The notes: a model not told the origin generated them from the sequence alone. A DNA stretch of 12,489 nucleotides from an uncultured Aquincola sp. (GCA_937883885.1 CAKZXL010000017.1:1-12489), one strand, 5' to 3'; shown: positions 1 to 7,680, counted from the first letter of the stretch. Made by a program: numbers and translations.

Positions 1-923
1 GCGGGCCCGCCATGGATGGGCAGCCCGCCCTGCGGCAAGGTGGCGCGAAGCACGTGGCCGTGGGTGGAATCGGTGACGTAGAGCGTGCACCGGTCTGCCC
101 CACCAAAGGCCAGGTTGGTGAGCGAGACGCCCGGCCCGGCCTGCAGCACCTGCTCGGGCTGGCCGTGGGGGCTGAGCACCCACACCAGCCCCAGGCCCGG
201 GTTGGCCACCAGCACCCGGCCGGCCTGATCCACCGCCAGGCCGTCGGGGCCGCTGGGCCCGTACGAGGTGAAGAAGGCCCCCACCTTGGCCACGCTGCCA
301 TCGGCCAGCAACGGCACCCGCCACACCTGGTTGCCACGGGTCACGCCCAGGTACAGCACCCGCTCGTCGGGCGACAGCGCCACGCCGTTGGGGCTGGGCA
401 CGTTGTCCAGCAGCAGGTCGAGCCGGCCATCGGGCCGCAGGCGGTACAGCCGGCCCGTGGGGTCGTGCAGGCCGGTCTGCCCCTGGTCGGTGAAGTACAG
501 GTTGCCCTGGCTGTCGAAGCACAGGTCGTTGACGCCCTTGAAGCGCTCGCTGTTGCGGCGGTCCAGGTACGGCCGCACCGCGCCGGTGGCCACGTCGCAG
601 GCCATCAGGCCGTTGCGGTAGTCGGCCACCAGCAGCTCGCGCCGGTTCAGCCACTTCAGGCCGTTGGGCTCGCCGTCCCACTGCGCCACCAGCGTCCACG
701 CGCCATCGGTGCCGATGCGGAAGATGCGGCCGAACGGAATGTCGGTGACGTACAGCCGGCCTACGTCGTCGAACACCGGGCCTTCCAGGAACGAATCGGT
801 CGGCTGGCCGCCCCGGTTGGCCGCCGCCCAGTCCGAGGTGTCGCCGGTGCGGCGGAACTTGTCGGGCATGCGGCTGAAGACCTCGAGCGGCTGCACCTGC
901 GGCGGCTGGAGCACGAACAGCAT
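1..923 (-). CDS. SMP-30/gluconolactonase/LRE family protein (partial, C-terminus cut by window edge)
   Basis: Translating the minus strand from the ATG at 923 gives 307 residues with no stop before the window edge, so the C-terminus is missing. The product looks like a six-bladed beta-propeller lactonase of the SMP-30 family, which hydrolyses sugar or hydroxy-acid lactones using one divalent metal. The expected metal ligands are visible: Glu47 in FLEGPVFDD, Asn179 in SPNGVALSPD and Asp227 in GPDGLAVD. Blade-like repeats such as GRLYVTD, GNLYFTD and GRVLVAN recur along the chain. No signal peptide is seen, so it is probably cytoplasmic. The start is supported by AGGAGG five bases upstream. It is the last visible gene of the operon, 20 bases after the Bug-type gene. 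In this context it may open a lactone form of the substrate; that role is inferred, and the exact substrate is unknown. Confidence 0.88.
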   Translation of the reverse strand, partial: MLFVLQPPQVQPLEVFSRMPDKFRRTGDTSDWAAANRGGQPTDSFLEGPVFDDVGRLYVTDIPFGRIFRIGTDGAWTLVAQWDGEPNGLKWLNRRELLVADYRNGLMACDVATGAVRPYLDRRNSERFKGVNDLCFDSQGNLYFTDQGQTGLHDPTGRLYRLRPDGRLDLLLDNVPSPNGVALSPDERVLYLGVTRGNQVWRVPLLADGSVAKVGAFFTSYGPSGPDGLAVDQAGRVLVANPGLGLVWVLSPHGQPEQVLQAGPGVSLTNLAFGGADRCTLYVTDSTHGHVLRATLPQGGLPIHGGP

Positions 924-943
924 GGTGGCCTCCTGGCGCGTGC

Positions 944-1912
944 TTATTCGCGCTCGAACGCGGTGTTGGCGGCGATGCGGCCCCAGAAAGCCGTGCGCTC
1001 GCTCAGTTCCTTGGCAAAGGCCGCCGCATCCCAGGTGCCGGGCTCGGCGGCAATGCCTTCGGCAAAGGCCTTCATGTCGGCCGAGGCCATGGCCGTGGCC
1101 ACTTCCTTCTGCAGCCGGTCGACCACCGCCTGCGGCGTGCCCTTGGGCGCAAACAGCCCGGTGAAGTTGATGAGGCCGAAGTTCTTCACGCCCGCCTCGG
1201 CAAAGGTCGGCACCTCGGGCAGTGCCGACAGCCGGCGTTCGCCGCTGACGGCCAGCAGCCGCGCCTTGCCACCCTTGACGTTGCCCATCACGCCGGGCGT
1301 GGAAGCGAGCTGGAAGTCCACCGTGCCCGAGAGCATGCCCATCGTCGCCTCACCCGCGCCCTTGAAGGGCACATGCAGGAAGCGCGCGCCAGCGGCAATG
1401 CCCAGCGCTTCGCTGGCGAAGTGCGGGGCCGAGCCGGCACCGCCGGTGCCGTAGGTGATGTCGCCGGGCTTGGCTTTGGCCGCCGCCAGCAGGTCGCCCA
1501 GGGTCTTGAAGCGCGAGTCGGCCTTGACCACCAGGCCCATGGGCGCAAAGACGAAGGCGCTGACCGGCAGCAGGTCCTTCTGGTGGTCGAAGGGCAGCTT
1601 CTTGAAGATGTGCGGCAGCAGCGCGTAGGTGGTGTCGTTGGCCGCCAGCGTGTAGCCGTCGGCCGGTGCCTGCACCACGGTGGCCAGGCCGATGGTGCCG
1701 GTGGCGCCGGCCTTGTTTTCCACGTAGAAGGTCTGGCCGGTCTGCTCCTGCAGCTTGGCCGCCATCTTGCGCGTGACCACGTCCACCGCGCCACCCGGCG
1801 GGTAGGGCACCACGATCTTCACCGGCTTGGTGGGCCAGGCCTGGGCCTGCGCCACCACGGCAGAAGTCAACCACGCCGCAGCCACGGCGATACGGATCAG
1901 GGTCTTGTGCAT
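944..1912 (-). CDS. Bug family (tripartite tricarboxylate type) periplasmic substrate-binding protein
   Basis: This 322-residue protein is a typical Bug/TctC-type extracytoplasmic solute receptor. The N-terminus is a Sec signal peptide (residues 1 to about 24, with AQAQA before the mature start AWPTKP). It is followed by the family hallmark VKIVVPYPPGGAVDVVTRKMA, where the PPGG loop helps bind a carboxylate group. Further hallmarks are the NKAGATGTIG segment near residue 62, DGYTL near residue 84, and HVPFKGAGEA in the second lobe. Length matches the family (about 320). It lies 12 bases after the dehydrogenase and 20 before the lactonase gene, so it is probably co-transcribed, with GGAG upstream of the ATG. 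Neither TctA nor TctB membrane subunits are in the window, so it must use components encoded elsewhere or act as a sensor. Ligands of the family are usually carboxylates; this one is unknown. Confidence 0.93.
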   Translation of the reverse strand: MHKTLIRIAVAAAWLTSAVVAQAQAWPTKPVKIVVPYPPGGAVDVVTRKMAAKLQEQTGQTFYVENKAGATGTIGLATVVQAPADGYTLAANDTTYALLPHIFKKLPFDHQKDLLPVSAFVFAPMGLVVKADSRFKTLGDLLAAAKAKPGDITYGTGGAGSAPHFASEALGIAAGARFLHVPFKGAGEATMGMLSGTVDFQLASTPGVMGNVKGGKARLLAVSGERRLSALPEVPTFAEAGVKNFGLINFTGLFAPKGTPQAVVDRLQKEVATAMASADMKAFAEGIAAEPGTWDAAAFAKELSERTAFWGRIAANTAFERE

Positions 1913-1924
1913 GGGGGTCTCCGG

Positions 1925-2848
1925 TCAGCCGTGCAGCACGGCCAGCGCATTGCGCGCGGCGCCCACGCCCATCTTCACGTAGGCATCGGCGGTGACGCCG
2001 CCGATGTGCGGGCTCAGCGTGATGCGCGGCTCGGCCTGGAAGGGGTGGCCGGCGGTCATCGGTTCGGTGGCAAAGCTGTCGAGCCCGGCACTGGCCACCT
2101 GGCCGCTTTGCACCGCGGCCAGCAGCGCGGCTTCGTCGATCAGGCCGCCGCGCGCGGTGTTGACCACGATGACGCCCCGCTTGCACTGCGCCAGCGTCTG
2201 GGCGTTGATCAGGCGCGCGTTGTCGGCGGTCAGCGGGCAATGCAGCGAGATCACGTCCGCCTCGCGCCACAGCGCATCGAGCGACGCGCTGTGCACATAG
2301 GCCGGCAGGTCCTTGGCATACGGGTCGAAGCCCAGCACGCGCATGCCCATCGCATCGGCCATGCGCGCAAAGCGCAGGCCGATGGCGCCCAGGCCCACCA
2401 GGCCGATGGTGCGGCCTTCCAGCTCCACGCTCTTGTGGGTGGCCTTGTCCCAGTGGCCGGCATGCATGCGGGCGTCCAGCGCCACCACCGACTTGGCACA
2501 GGCCAGCAGCAGGGCCAGCGCATGCTCGGCCACCGCCGCCGCATTGGCGCCCGCGGCCGCCACCACCTGGATGCCGCGCGCGGCGGCAGCGGTCTTGTCG
2601 ATGGTGTCGGTGCCGCTGCCGTGCTTGGAAATCACCTTCAGGCTGGGCGCGGCGTCCATGGCCGCGGCGCTTACCTTGCTGTAGCGCACGATGATGGCCA
2701 CCGGGTCGTGCCGGCGGCACAGGGCCACCACGTCGTCTTCGGTCGGCGTGCGGCCGGCGTACACCACCTCGTAGTCGCCCAGCAGGGCCAGCGCCTGCGG
2801 CGCCAGGTCGCTGCCGGTGACCAGGAAGACGGGCTTGCTGGCGCTCAC
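1925..2848 (-). CDS. D-isomer-specific 2-hydroxyacid dehydrogenase (phosphoglycerate dehydrogenase-like)
   Basis: This 307-residue NAD(P)-dependent enzyme should interconvert a 2-hydroxyacid and a 2-oxoacid. The Rossmann motif GLGAIG lies at residues 152-157, with an acidic Asp175 at the end of the second strand, which favours NAD. The catalytic triad of the family is present: Arg233 in NTARGGLID, Glu262 in FATEPM and His281 in SPHIGG. The C-terminal ACT or regulatory domain of true SerA is absent, so a catabolic hydroxyacid dehydrogenase is more likely than serine biosynthesis. The start codon is GTG and overlaps the TGA of the upstream RraA-like gene as GTGA, which implies translational coupling. 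AAGGGGAG lies about six bases upstream and supports this start. The substrate is unknown; neighbours suggest a hydroxy acid imported by the Bug receptors. Confidence 0.93.
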   Translation of the reverse strand: MSASKPVFLVTGSDLAPQALALLGDYEVVYAGRTPTEDDVVALCRRHDPVAIIVRYSKVSAAAMDAAPSLKVISKHGSGTDTIDKTAAAARGIQVVAAAGANAAAVAEHALALLLACAKSVVALDARMHAGHWDKATHKSVELEGRTIGLVGLGAIGLRFARMADAMGMRVLGFDPYAKDLPAYVHSASLDALWREADVISLHCPLTADNARLINAQTLAQCKRGVIVVNTARGGLIDEAALLAAVQSGQVASAGLDSFATEPMTAGHPFQAEPRITLSPHIGGVTADAYVKMGVGAARNALAVLHG

Positions 2849-3543
2849 AGCGTCTCCCCTTCCTTCAGCACGCCGGCGCTGCGCAGGGCGCCGTCCAGCC
2901 AGCCGGGGCGCAAGGCCTTGCGGCTCTTGATGTCGGCGATGCGCTTGGTTTCGGCCGCCACCTTGTCTTCGGCCAGCGGCAGCAGCGCGGCGGCCTTGGC
3001 ACGCTCGACCACCGTCACGCCATCGGCATCACCCACCACCAGGTCGCCGGGGTGCACCGTCACGCCGCCGATGGAAATCGGGTGGTTCAGCCGGCCCGCG
3101 ATGTTCTTGGTGGGGCCGTTGGGGTTGAGGCCGGCCGCGTACATCGGCAGGCCCAGCTCACGGATGGCTTCGCTGTCGCGCACCGCGCCGTCGATCACCA
3201 CCGCGGCCACGCCGATGGCGGCGCACTGCTGGCTCATGATCTCGCCCATCAAGGCGCTCGACAGGTCGCCCTTGCCGTCGACCAGGATCACGTCGCCGGG
3301 CTTGGCGATGGCCATCGCGGCATGGATCATCAGGTTGTCGCCGGGGCGCACTTCCACCGTGAGCGCCGGGCCGGCAAAGCGCATGCTGGGCGACAGCGGC
3401 GCGATGCGGCCGTGCAGCGCGCCGCGGCGGCCGGCCACGTCGGCCAGGATGGACGAAGGAAAGCGGGCGGCCTGTTCAACGACGGCGGCGTCGACGCGCT
3501 CGAAATCGCGGATCACGTCGGGCAATGCGGCGGCTTGACTCAT
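2845..3543 (-). CDS. RraA-like protein, probable 4-hydroxy-4-methyl-2-oxoglutarate aldolase / oxaloacetate decarboxylase type
   Basis: This 232-residue protein belongs to the RraA/HMG aldolase fold family. Members either cleave 4-carboxy-4-hydroxy-2-oxoacids to pyruvate and decarboxylate oxaloacetate, or (in the short E. coli RraA) inhibit RNase E. The core motif VVIDGAVRDSEAIRELGLP is present, with Arg122 and Asp123 in the positions of the substrate-binding and metal-binding residues of class II HMG aldolases. The segment SIGGVTVHPGDLVVGDADGV follows at about 157-175. The long N-terminal and C-terminal helical extensions, compared with about 160 residues in E. coli RraA, favour an enzyme over an RNase regulator. 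The start at 3543 has GGAG six bases upstream. Its stop overlaps the GTG of the dehydrogenase, and it lies 40 bases after the first Bug gene. A lyase step that releases a 2-oxoacid is the likely role. Confidence 0.88.
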   Translation of the reverse strand: MSQAAALPDVIRDFERVDAAVVEQAARFPSSILADVAGRRGALHGRIAPLSPSMRFAGPALTVEVRPGDNLMIHAAMAIAKPGDVILVDGKGDLSSALMGEIMSQQCAAIGVAAVVIDGAVRDSEAIRELGLPMYAAGLNPNGPTKNIAGRLNHPISIGGVTVHPGDLVVGDADGVTVVERAKAAALLPLAEDKVAAETKRIADIKSRKALRPGWLDGALRSAGVLKEGETL

Positions 3544-3583
3544 GAAGAGCTCCAGAAGGTGCGGGTGGATGCGGTGGAAGGGG

Positions 3584-4552
3584 TCAGTCGATCTTGGCGC
3601 CGGAGTCCTTGACGACCTTGCCCCAGCGCGGGATCTCTTCCTTGATCAAGGCGGCGAACTGCTCCGGCGTGCCGCCGGCCGGGTCGGCGCCTTCGTCGCT
3701 CAGGCGCTTGGCCAGCTCGGGCTGCTTCAGGGCCTTGTTGAACTCGGCGTTCAGGCGGGCCACCACGTCCTTCGGCGTGCCGGCCGGCGCCAGCAGGCCG
3801 AACCAGGTGACGGCGTCGAAGCCCTTGTAGCCCGACTCATTGATGGTGGGCACATTGGGCAGGTCGTCCACCCGGCTGGCCGAGGTGACGGCCAGCGCGC
3901 GCAGCTTGCCCTGCTTGATCTGGCCGATCAGCGTGGGCACCGACGACATGTACAGCTCCACCTGGCCGCTGATCACGTCCGTCAGTGCCTGGGCGGCGCC
4001 CTTGTAGGGCACGTGCTGGGTCTGGATGCCAGCGGCCTTCTGGAACAGCTCGCTGGTCAGGTGGGCCACGGTGCCGTTGCCCGGCGAGGCGAAGTTGACA
4101 TGCCCCGGCTTGGCCTTGGCGGCCTTCACGGCGTCGGCCAGCGTGCGGTAGGGCGAAGAAGCGCCCGTCACCATCACCAGCGGCGCATTGGCCACCAGCA
4201 CGATGGGCACCAGATCCTTCTGCGAGTCGTAGGGCATCTTCGCGTACAGCGAAGGATTGATGGCCAGGTTGCTGGTCTGCCCCAGCACCAGGGTGTAGCC
4301 ATCGGCCGGCGACTTGGCGGCGGCGTCCACGCCCAGGTTGCCGCCCGCGCCGGGCTTGTTGTCGATGATGAAGGTCCAGCCGGTGGCAGCGGCCACGCGC
4401 TGGCTGGTTTCACGGGCGATCACGTCGGTGCCGCCGCCGGGCGGAAACGGCACCAGGATGCGGATGGGCTTGCTGGGCCAGGCCTGCGCCAGGGCGGCGC
4501 TGCAAAGCGTGGAGGCGGCCAGGGCCAGGGCAAGGCGTCGGGTGAACTGCAT
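3584..4552 (-). CDS. Bug family periplasmic substrate-binding protein (first gene of operon)
   Basis: This is a second Bug/TctC-type receptor of 322 residues. The chosen ATG at 4552 gives a clean signal peptide (MQFTRRLALALAAST to ALAQA, about 22 residues), then AWPSKPIRILVPFPPGGGTD, the family hallmark. NKPGAGGNLGVD near residue 66, DGYTL near residue 84, and HVPYKGAAQA further on complete the pattern. GGAG lies eight bases upstream of this ATG. An in-frame ATG at 4642 would add 30 residues without signal-peptide character and would cover the promoter region, so it was not used. The gene is the first of the minus-strand operon and diverges from the LysR-type regulator. The sequence differs clearly from the other Bug protein at 944-1912, so the two may bind related but different carboxylates. 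No membrane subunits are encoded nearby. Confidence 0.93.
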   Translation of the reverse strand: MQFTRRLALALAASTLCSAALAQAWPSKPIRILVPFPPGGGTDVIARETSQRVAAATGWTFIIDNKPGAGGNLGVDAAAKSPADGYTLVLGQTSNLAINPSLYAKMPYDSQKDLVPIVLVANAPLVMVTGASSPYRTLADAVKAAKAKPGHVNFASPGNGTVAHLTSELFQKAAGIQTQHVPYKGAAQALTDVISGQVELYMSSVPTLIGQIKQGKLRALAVTSASRVDDLPNVPTINESGYKGFDAVTWFGLLAPAGTPKDVVARLNAEFNKALKQPELAKRLSDEGADPAGGTPEQFAALIKEEIPRWGKVVKDSGAKID

Positions 4553-4612
4553 GGATCTGTCTCCGTCGAAGGGGTGCGCGCTTGGAAGCTGCTCTGCGCG
4601 TCGTCCAGATGG

Positions 4613-4642
4613 AGTATTGGGTGGCGATCCCCTACAGTCCAA
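4613..4642 (-). promoter_or_regulatory. Candidate sigma-70 promoter of the catabolic operon
   Basis: Reading the minus strand, TTGGAC (rc of 4637-4642) as a -35 and AATACT (rc of 4613-4618) as a -10 are separated by 18 bases. They lie about 60 bases ahead of the first Bug start codon. The -10 matches TATAAT at four of six bases and the -35 matches TTGACA at three of six. A weak -35 overlapped by an operator is usual for promoters that need a LysR-type activator. This is a prediction from consensus only. Confidence 0.35.
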
Positions 4643-4670
4643 TCGATAGTTTCTTGAAACCCATCAATGG
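4639..4670. promoter_or_regulatory. Imperfect palindrome, candidate LysR-type operator
   Basis: The 128-base gap between the divergent Bug and LysR starts holds a dyad centred near 4654/4655. The inner arms are GTTTC (4649-4653) and GAAAC (4656-4660), separated by TT. The outer arms CCAATCGAT (4639-4647) and ATCAATGG (4663-4670) are again near inverted copies, with a one-base offset. The region includes T-N11-A spacings expected of LysR-type boxes. It overlaps the -35 of the candidate operon promoter and lies just upstream of the regulator start at 4681, so it could serve both directions. Confidence 0.55.
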
Positions 4671-4680
4671 GGCTTCGCCG

Positions 4681-5568
4681 ATGGACCTGCGTGACCTGCG
4701 CTACTTCGAGACCATTGCCGAGCTGCAGCACCTGGGCCGCGCCAGCGCCCGGCTGCACCGCACCCAGCCGGCGCTGACCAGCAGCATCCGCCGGCTGGAA
4801 GCCGACTGCGGCGCGGCGCTGTTCGAGAAGTCGGGCCGCGGCATCCGCCTGACCGAGGCGGGCCGGGTGCTGCAGAAGTGGGCGCAGCGCATGCGCTTCG
4901 ACGTGGAGGATGCCCGGCGCGAGCTGTCGACCATCGGCGCCGGCATGGCCGGGCATGTGCGTGTGGGCATCGTGCCCACGGCCGCGCAGTTCCTGATGCC
5001 GTCGGTCGCGCGGCAGCTGTTGCAGGAAGCACCAGCGGTGACGCTGCGCACCGTGGTGGCGCTGATCGACACCTTGAAGCCGCTGCTGCGCGCCGGTGAG
5101 CTGGACCTGATCGTGGGCACCGAAAGCCCGCCCGAAGACGGCTACATCTCCAAGGTGCTGGCCGAAGACACCATCGTGGTGGTGGCCAGCGAGGGCCACG
5201 AAGTGTTCCAGGGCACGCCCACGCTGAAAGACCTGACCGCCTACCGCTGGGCGCTGCAACCGCCGGGCGCCCCCACCCGCGACTGGCTGGACCACACCTT
5301 CGACCGCAAGCGCCTGCCGCGCCCGCAGGTGCAGGTGGAAACCACGATGCTGCTGATGCTGCCGGCGCTGATCGTCGAGACCGGCCTGCTGAGCTTCGTC
5401 TCACGCCACCACCTGCAAGGCCCGGGCGGCCAGCAGGGCCTGCGCGAGGTGCCGGTCAAGGGCGCGGCGATGCGGCGGCGGCTGGTGGTGAGCTACCGGG
5501 CCCACGGCTTCCTGTCGCCAGCAGCGCGGCGCTTGATCGAGCTGTTCGGGCAGCGGGCGGCCGCATAG
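4681..5568 (+). CDS. LysR family transcriptional regulator
   Basis: This 295-residue protein has the standard LysR layout. An N-terminal winged helix-turn-helix covers residues 1 to about 65 (DLRDLRYFETIAELQHLG, then RTQPALTSSIRRLEADCGAALFEK and a wing ending RLTEAG). A linker helix runs to about residue 85, followed by a periplasmic-binding-like effector domain beginning GHVRVGIVPT. The start at 4681 puts Met directly before the canonical DLRDLRYF. An upstream in-frame ATG at 4582 would add 33 residues that do not fit the family and cross the palindrome. The gene diverges from the operon encoding the Bug, RraA-like and dehydrogenase proteins. By the usual rule for this family it probably regulates that operon in response to a substrate or intermediate, and represses itself. 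The Shine-Dalgarno is weak (GGGG about nine bases upstream). Confidence 0.93.
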   Translation: MDLRDLRYFETIAELQHLGRASARLHRTQPALTSSIRRLEADCGAALFEKSGRGIRLTEAGRVLQKWAQRMRFDVEDARRELSTIGAGMAGHVRVGIVPTAAQFLMPSVARQLLQEAPAVTLRTVVALIDTLKPLLRAGELDLIVGTESPPEDGYISKVLAEDTIVVVASEGHEVFQGTPTLKDLTAYRWALQPPGAPTRDWLDHTFDRKRLPRPQVQVETTMLLMLPALIVETGLLSFVSRHHLQGPGGQQGLREVPVKGAAMRRRLVVSYRAHGFLSPAARRLIELFGQRAAA

Positions 5569-5634
5569 CCGCGCGGTCGCGTTCACCGCCCACGCGAGAA
5601 TCCGCCCCGCCAGTGCCATCGCCCCACCCGGACC

Positions 5635-6957
5635 ATGCTGCGCGCCCACGATCCCCTTCCTCGTCAAGTCGCCCGCTCCGCGGCCGTGATCGGCCTCAGC
5701 GCCGTGGTGGCCTGGCACATGGCGGCGCACTTCGATCCGGCGAACGTCATCCTGGTCTTCATGGCCGGTGTGGTGTTCGTGGCGGCCACGTCCCGCCGCG
5801 CGGTGTCGTTGTGCTCCATTGGCCTCAGCATCGCGCTGTTCGACGTGCTCTTCGTCGCGCCGCAATGGGGCTTCGAGCCTTCGCGGCCGCAGGCGGTCTT
5901 CACCCTCAGCTTCATGGTGGCCATCGGCCTGCTGGTCACCGCGCTGGCCCAGCGCGTGCGGCGTGAAGCGGCCGAAGCACAGCGGCGCGCCGAACGCCTG
6001 CAGGCGCTGAACGCGCTGTCGCTGGCCCTGGCCGCCGCCACCGACGACGCCTCGGTGTCGCGCGCGGTGGCCGACACCCTGCACGAATCGCTGGGCGTGC
6101 AGGCGCGCATCGACGCCGCCCAGGGCGGCGAGGTGGTGCTGGAGGCGGAAGCCCCCACCGACCCCGCCGCGCGCGAGTTCATCGCCGGTGCGGCGGCGCA
6201 GGCCCGGCTGGCGCTGTCGCGCCTGGCCTCGGAAGCGCGCAGCGAAGCAGCCGCCGTGCGCACCGAGAGCGAACGCCTGCGCAACACGCTGCTGTCGGGC
6301 ATCTCGCACGACTTCCGCACGCCGCTGACCACCATCGTCGGGGCCACCACCAGCCTGCTGGAGCAGGACCATGCGCTCGACCCCACGGCCAAGCGCCAGC
6401 TGCTGCACAGCGTGCTGCACGAGGCGCAGCGCCTGCATGCCCTCACCAGCACGCTGCTGGACCTGTCGCGGATGCAGGAAGGCGCGCTGCAGCCGCGCTT
6501 CGAATGGTGCCCCGCCGACGAGCTGGTGCAGGAGGTGCTGCGTGCGCTGCAACCGCGGCTGCAGGGTCTGCAGGTGCAGGTGGCGGTGCCCGGCGACCCG
6601 CCGGTGTGGTGTGACCCCGGCCTGGTCGAGCGGGTGCTGGCCAACCTGCTGGACAACGCCATTCGCCATGCGCCCGCCGCCGGCCGCATCACCATCGCCG
6701 CGCAGCACACGCCGGGCCATTGGCAACTGAGCGTGGCCGACAACGGGCCCGGTGTGCCGCCAGGATCGGAGTCGCGCATCTTCCAGAAGTTCGTGCGCGG
6801 CGACCACGGCGGCAACGGCACCGGGCTGGGCCTGGCGCTGTGCGCCGCCATCGCCGACCTGCATGGCGGCAGCATCGGCGTGCACAACGACAGCGGCGCC
6901 GTGTTCACCCTGCGCATCGTGCAGCCGACCGACGGGCCGGCAGACCTGGAGCGGTGA
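5635..6957 (+). CDS. KdpD-type sensor histidine kinase, short form lacking the N-terminal KdpD sensor domain
   Basis: This 440-residue membrane kinase matches the C-terminal half of KdpD. Four hydrophobic segments at about 13-30, 36-51, 56-72 and 88-106 form a DUF4118-like module. A linker with a reduced GAF-like part (about 107-208) follows, then the kinase core. That core has the phospho-acceptor His225 in SGISHDFRTPL, the N box Asn337 to Asn341 (NLLDN), the G1 box DNGPG (369-373), FQKFVRG, and the G2 box GTGLGL (395-400). Full KdpD is about 890 residues; the N-terminal KdpD ATP-binding and Usp domains are absent, and nothing upstream codes for them. The gene starts 66 bases after the LysR gene with a poor Shine-Dalgarno. 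Its TGA overlaps the ATG of the response regulator by one base. No kdpFABC genes are nearby, so potassium sensing should not be assumed. Confidence 0.9.
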   Translation: MLRAHDPLPRQVARSAAVIGLSAVVAWHMAAHFDPANVILVFMAGVVFVAATSRRAVSLCSIGLSIALFDVLFVAPQWGFEPSRPQAVFTLSFMVAIGLLVTALAQRVRREAAEAQRRAERLQALNALSLALAAATDDASVSRAVADTLHESLGVQARIDAAQGGEVVLEAEAPTDPAAREFIAGAAAQARLALSRLASEARSEAAAVRTESERLRNTLLSGISHDFRTPLTTIVGATTSLLEQDHALDPTAKRQLLHSVLHEAQRLHALTSTLLDLSRMQEGALQPRFEWCPADELVQEVLRALQPRLQGLQVQVAVPGDPPVWCDPGLVERVLANLLDNAIRHAPAAGRITIAAQHTPGHWQLSVADNGPGVPPGSESRIFQKFVRGDHGGNGTGLGLALCAAIADLHGGSIGVHNDSGAVFTLRIVQPTDGPADLER

Positions 6958-7649
6958 TGGGCAACGCCACCACGGTCCTTGTGCTGGAAGACGACGACAG
7001 CATCCGCCAGCTGCTGGCCGCCACCTTGCGCGCCGAGGGCCACCAGGTGGAAGAGGCGACGACGGTGCGTGAAGGCCGCACGCTGGCCAGCAACCGGCCG
7101 ATCGACGTGTTCCTGGTCGACCTGGGCCTGCCCGATGGCGATGGGCTGGAGTTCATCCGCTGGCTGCGCGGCTGGACCCAGCGGCCGGTGATCGTGCTGT
7201 CGGCCCGGCTGCACGAAGCCCACAAGGTGGCCGCGCTGGATGCCGGCGCCGACGACTTCGTGAGCAAGCCCTTCAGCGTGGCCGAGCTGCATGCGCGACT
7301 GCGTGTGGCGCTGCGCCATGCGGCCCGCAGCGCGATGGCCGGCAGCACGCGGCTGATGCTGGGCGAGCTGTGCGTGGACCTGGACGCCCGCAGCGTGCAG
7401 CGCGGCGAAGAGCGCATCCGCCTGACCGCCACGCAATGGCGCCTGCTGGAAGCGCTGGCCCGCCAGGCGGGCCGCGTGGTCACCAGCGCGGCGCTGCTGC
7501 GCGAGGTGTGGGGGCCGGGGCACGACGAGCAGCTGCACTACCTGCGCATCTACGTGCGCCAGCTGCGCCAGAAGCTGGAAGCCGACCCGACCAACCCGGT
7601 GTACCTGCTCAACGAGACGGGTGTGGGCTACCGGTTGATGTGCCGCTGA
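6957..7649 (+). CDS. KdpE-type response regulator, OmpR/PhoB family
   Basis: This 230-residue regulator has a receiver domain and a winged-helix DNA-binding domain. In the receiver, acidic residues Glu11-Asp12-Asp13 form the metal pocket, Asp55 in FLVDLGLPDGDG is the phosphorylation site, and Ser82 and Lys104 (SKPF) complete the switch. The C-terminal domain begins near residue 133. Its recognition region HYLRIYVRQLRQKLEAD is close to that of KdpE, which supports the subfamily. The start is the ATG at 6957 in TGATG, coupled to the kinase stop; the longer open frame upstream runs through the kinase gene and is not real. Kinase and regulator should form one two-component pair. The likely target is the transporter gene 156 bases downstream, whose upstream region carries 11-base direct repeats of the kind this family binds. 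Confidence 0.93.
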   Translation: MGNATTVLVLEDDDSIRQLLAATLRAEGHQVEEATTVREGRTLASNRPIDVFLVDLGLPDGDGLEFIRWLRGWTQRPVIVLSARLHEAHKVAALDAGADDFVSKPFSVAELHARLRVALRHAARSAMAGSTRLMLGELCVDLDARSVQRGEERIRLTATQWRLLEALARQAGRVVTSAALLREVWGPGHDEQLHYLRIYVRQLRQKLEADPTNPVYLLNETGVGYRLMCR

Positions 7650-7680
7650 GCCCTGCGCGGCCGCCCGCCTGACGGCGAAC

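Noticed and set aside
12..3538. Long plus-strand open frames at 12-1454 and 1373-3538
   Set aside because: They lie antisense to well-supported genes, encode low-complexity His/Arg/Gly/Ala-rich sequence with no family motifs, and are expected in DNA of this GC content.
2845..3543. Reading the RraA-like gene as the RNase E inhibitor RraA
   Set aside because: The protein is about 70 residues longer than E. coli RraA, has terminal helical extensions, and sits in a catabolic operon; an aldolase or decarboxylase fits better.
4553..4642. Upstream ATG at 4642 for the first Bug gene
   Set aside because: It would put 30 non-signal residues ahead of a clear signal peptide and would overlap the promoter and operator region; the ATG at 4552 has its own GGAG.
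5557..5572. Hairpin GCGGC/GCCGC around the LysR stop codon as a terminator
   Set aside because: The stem is only five base pairs and no T tract follows, so it is likely chance in GC-rich sequence.
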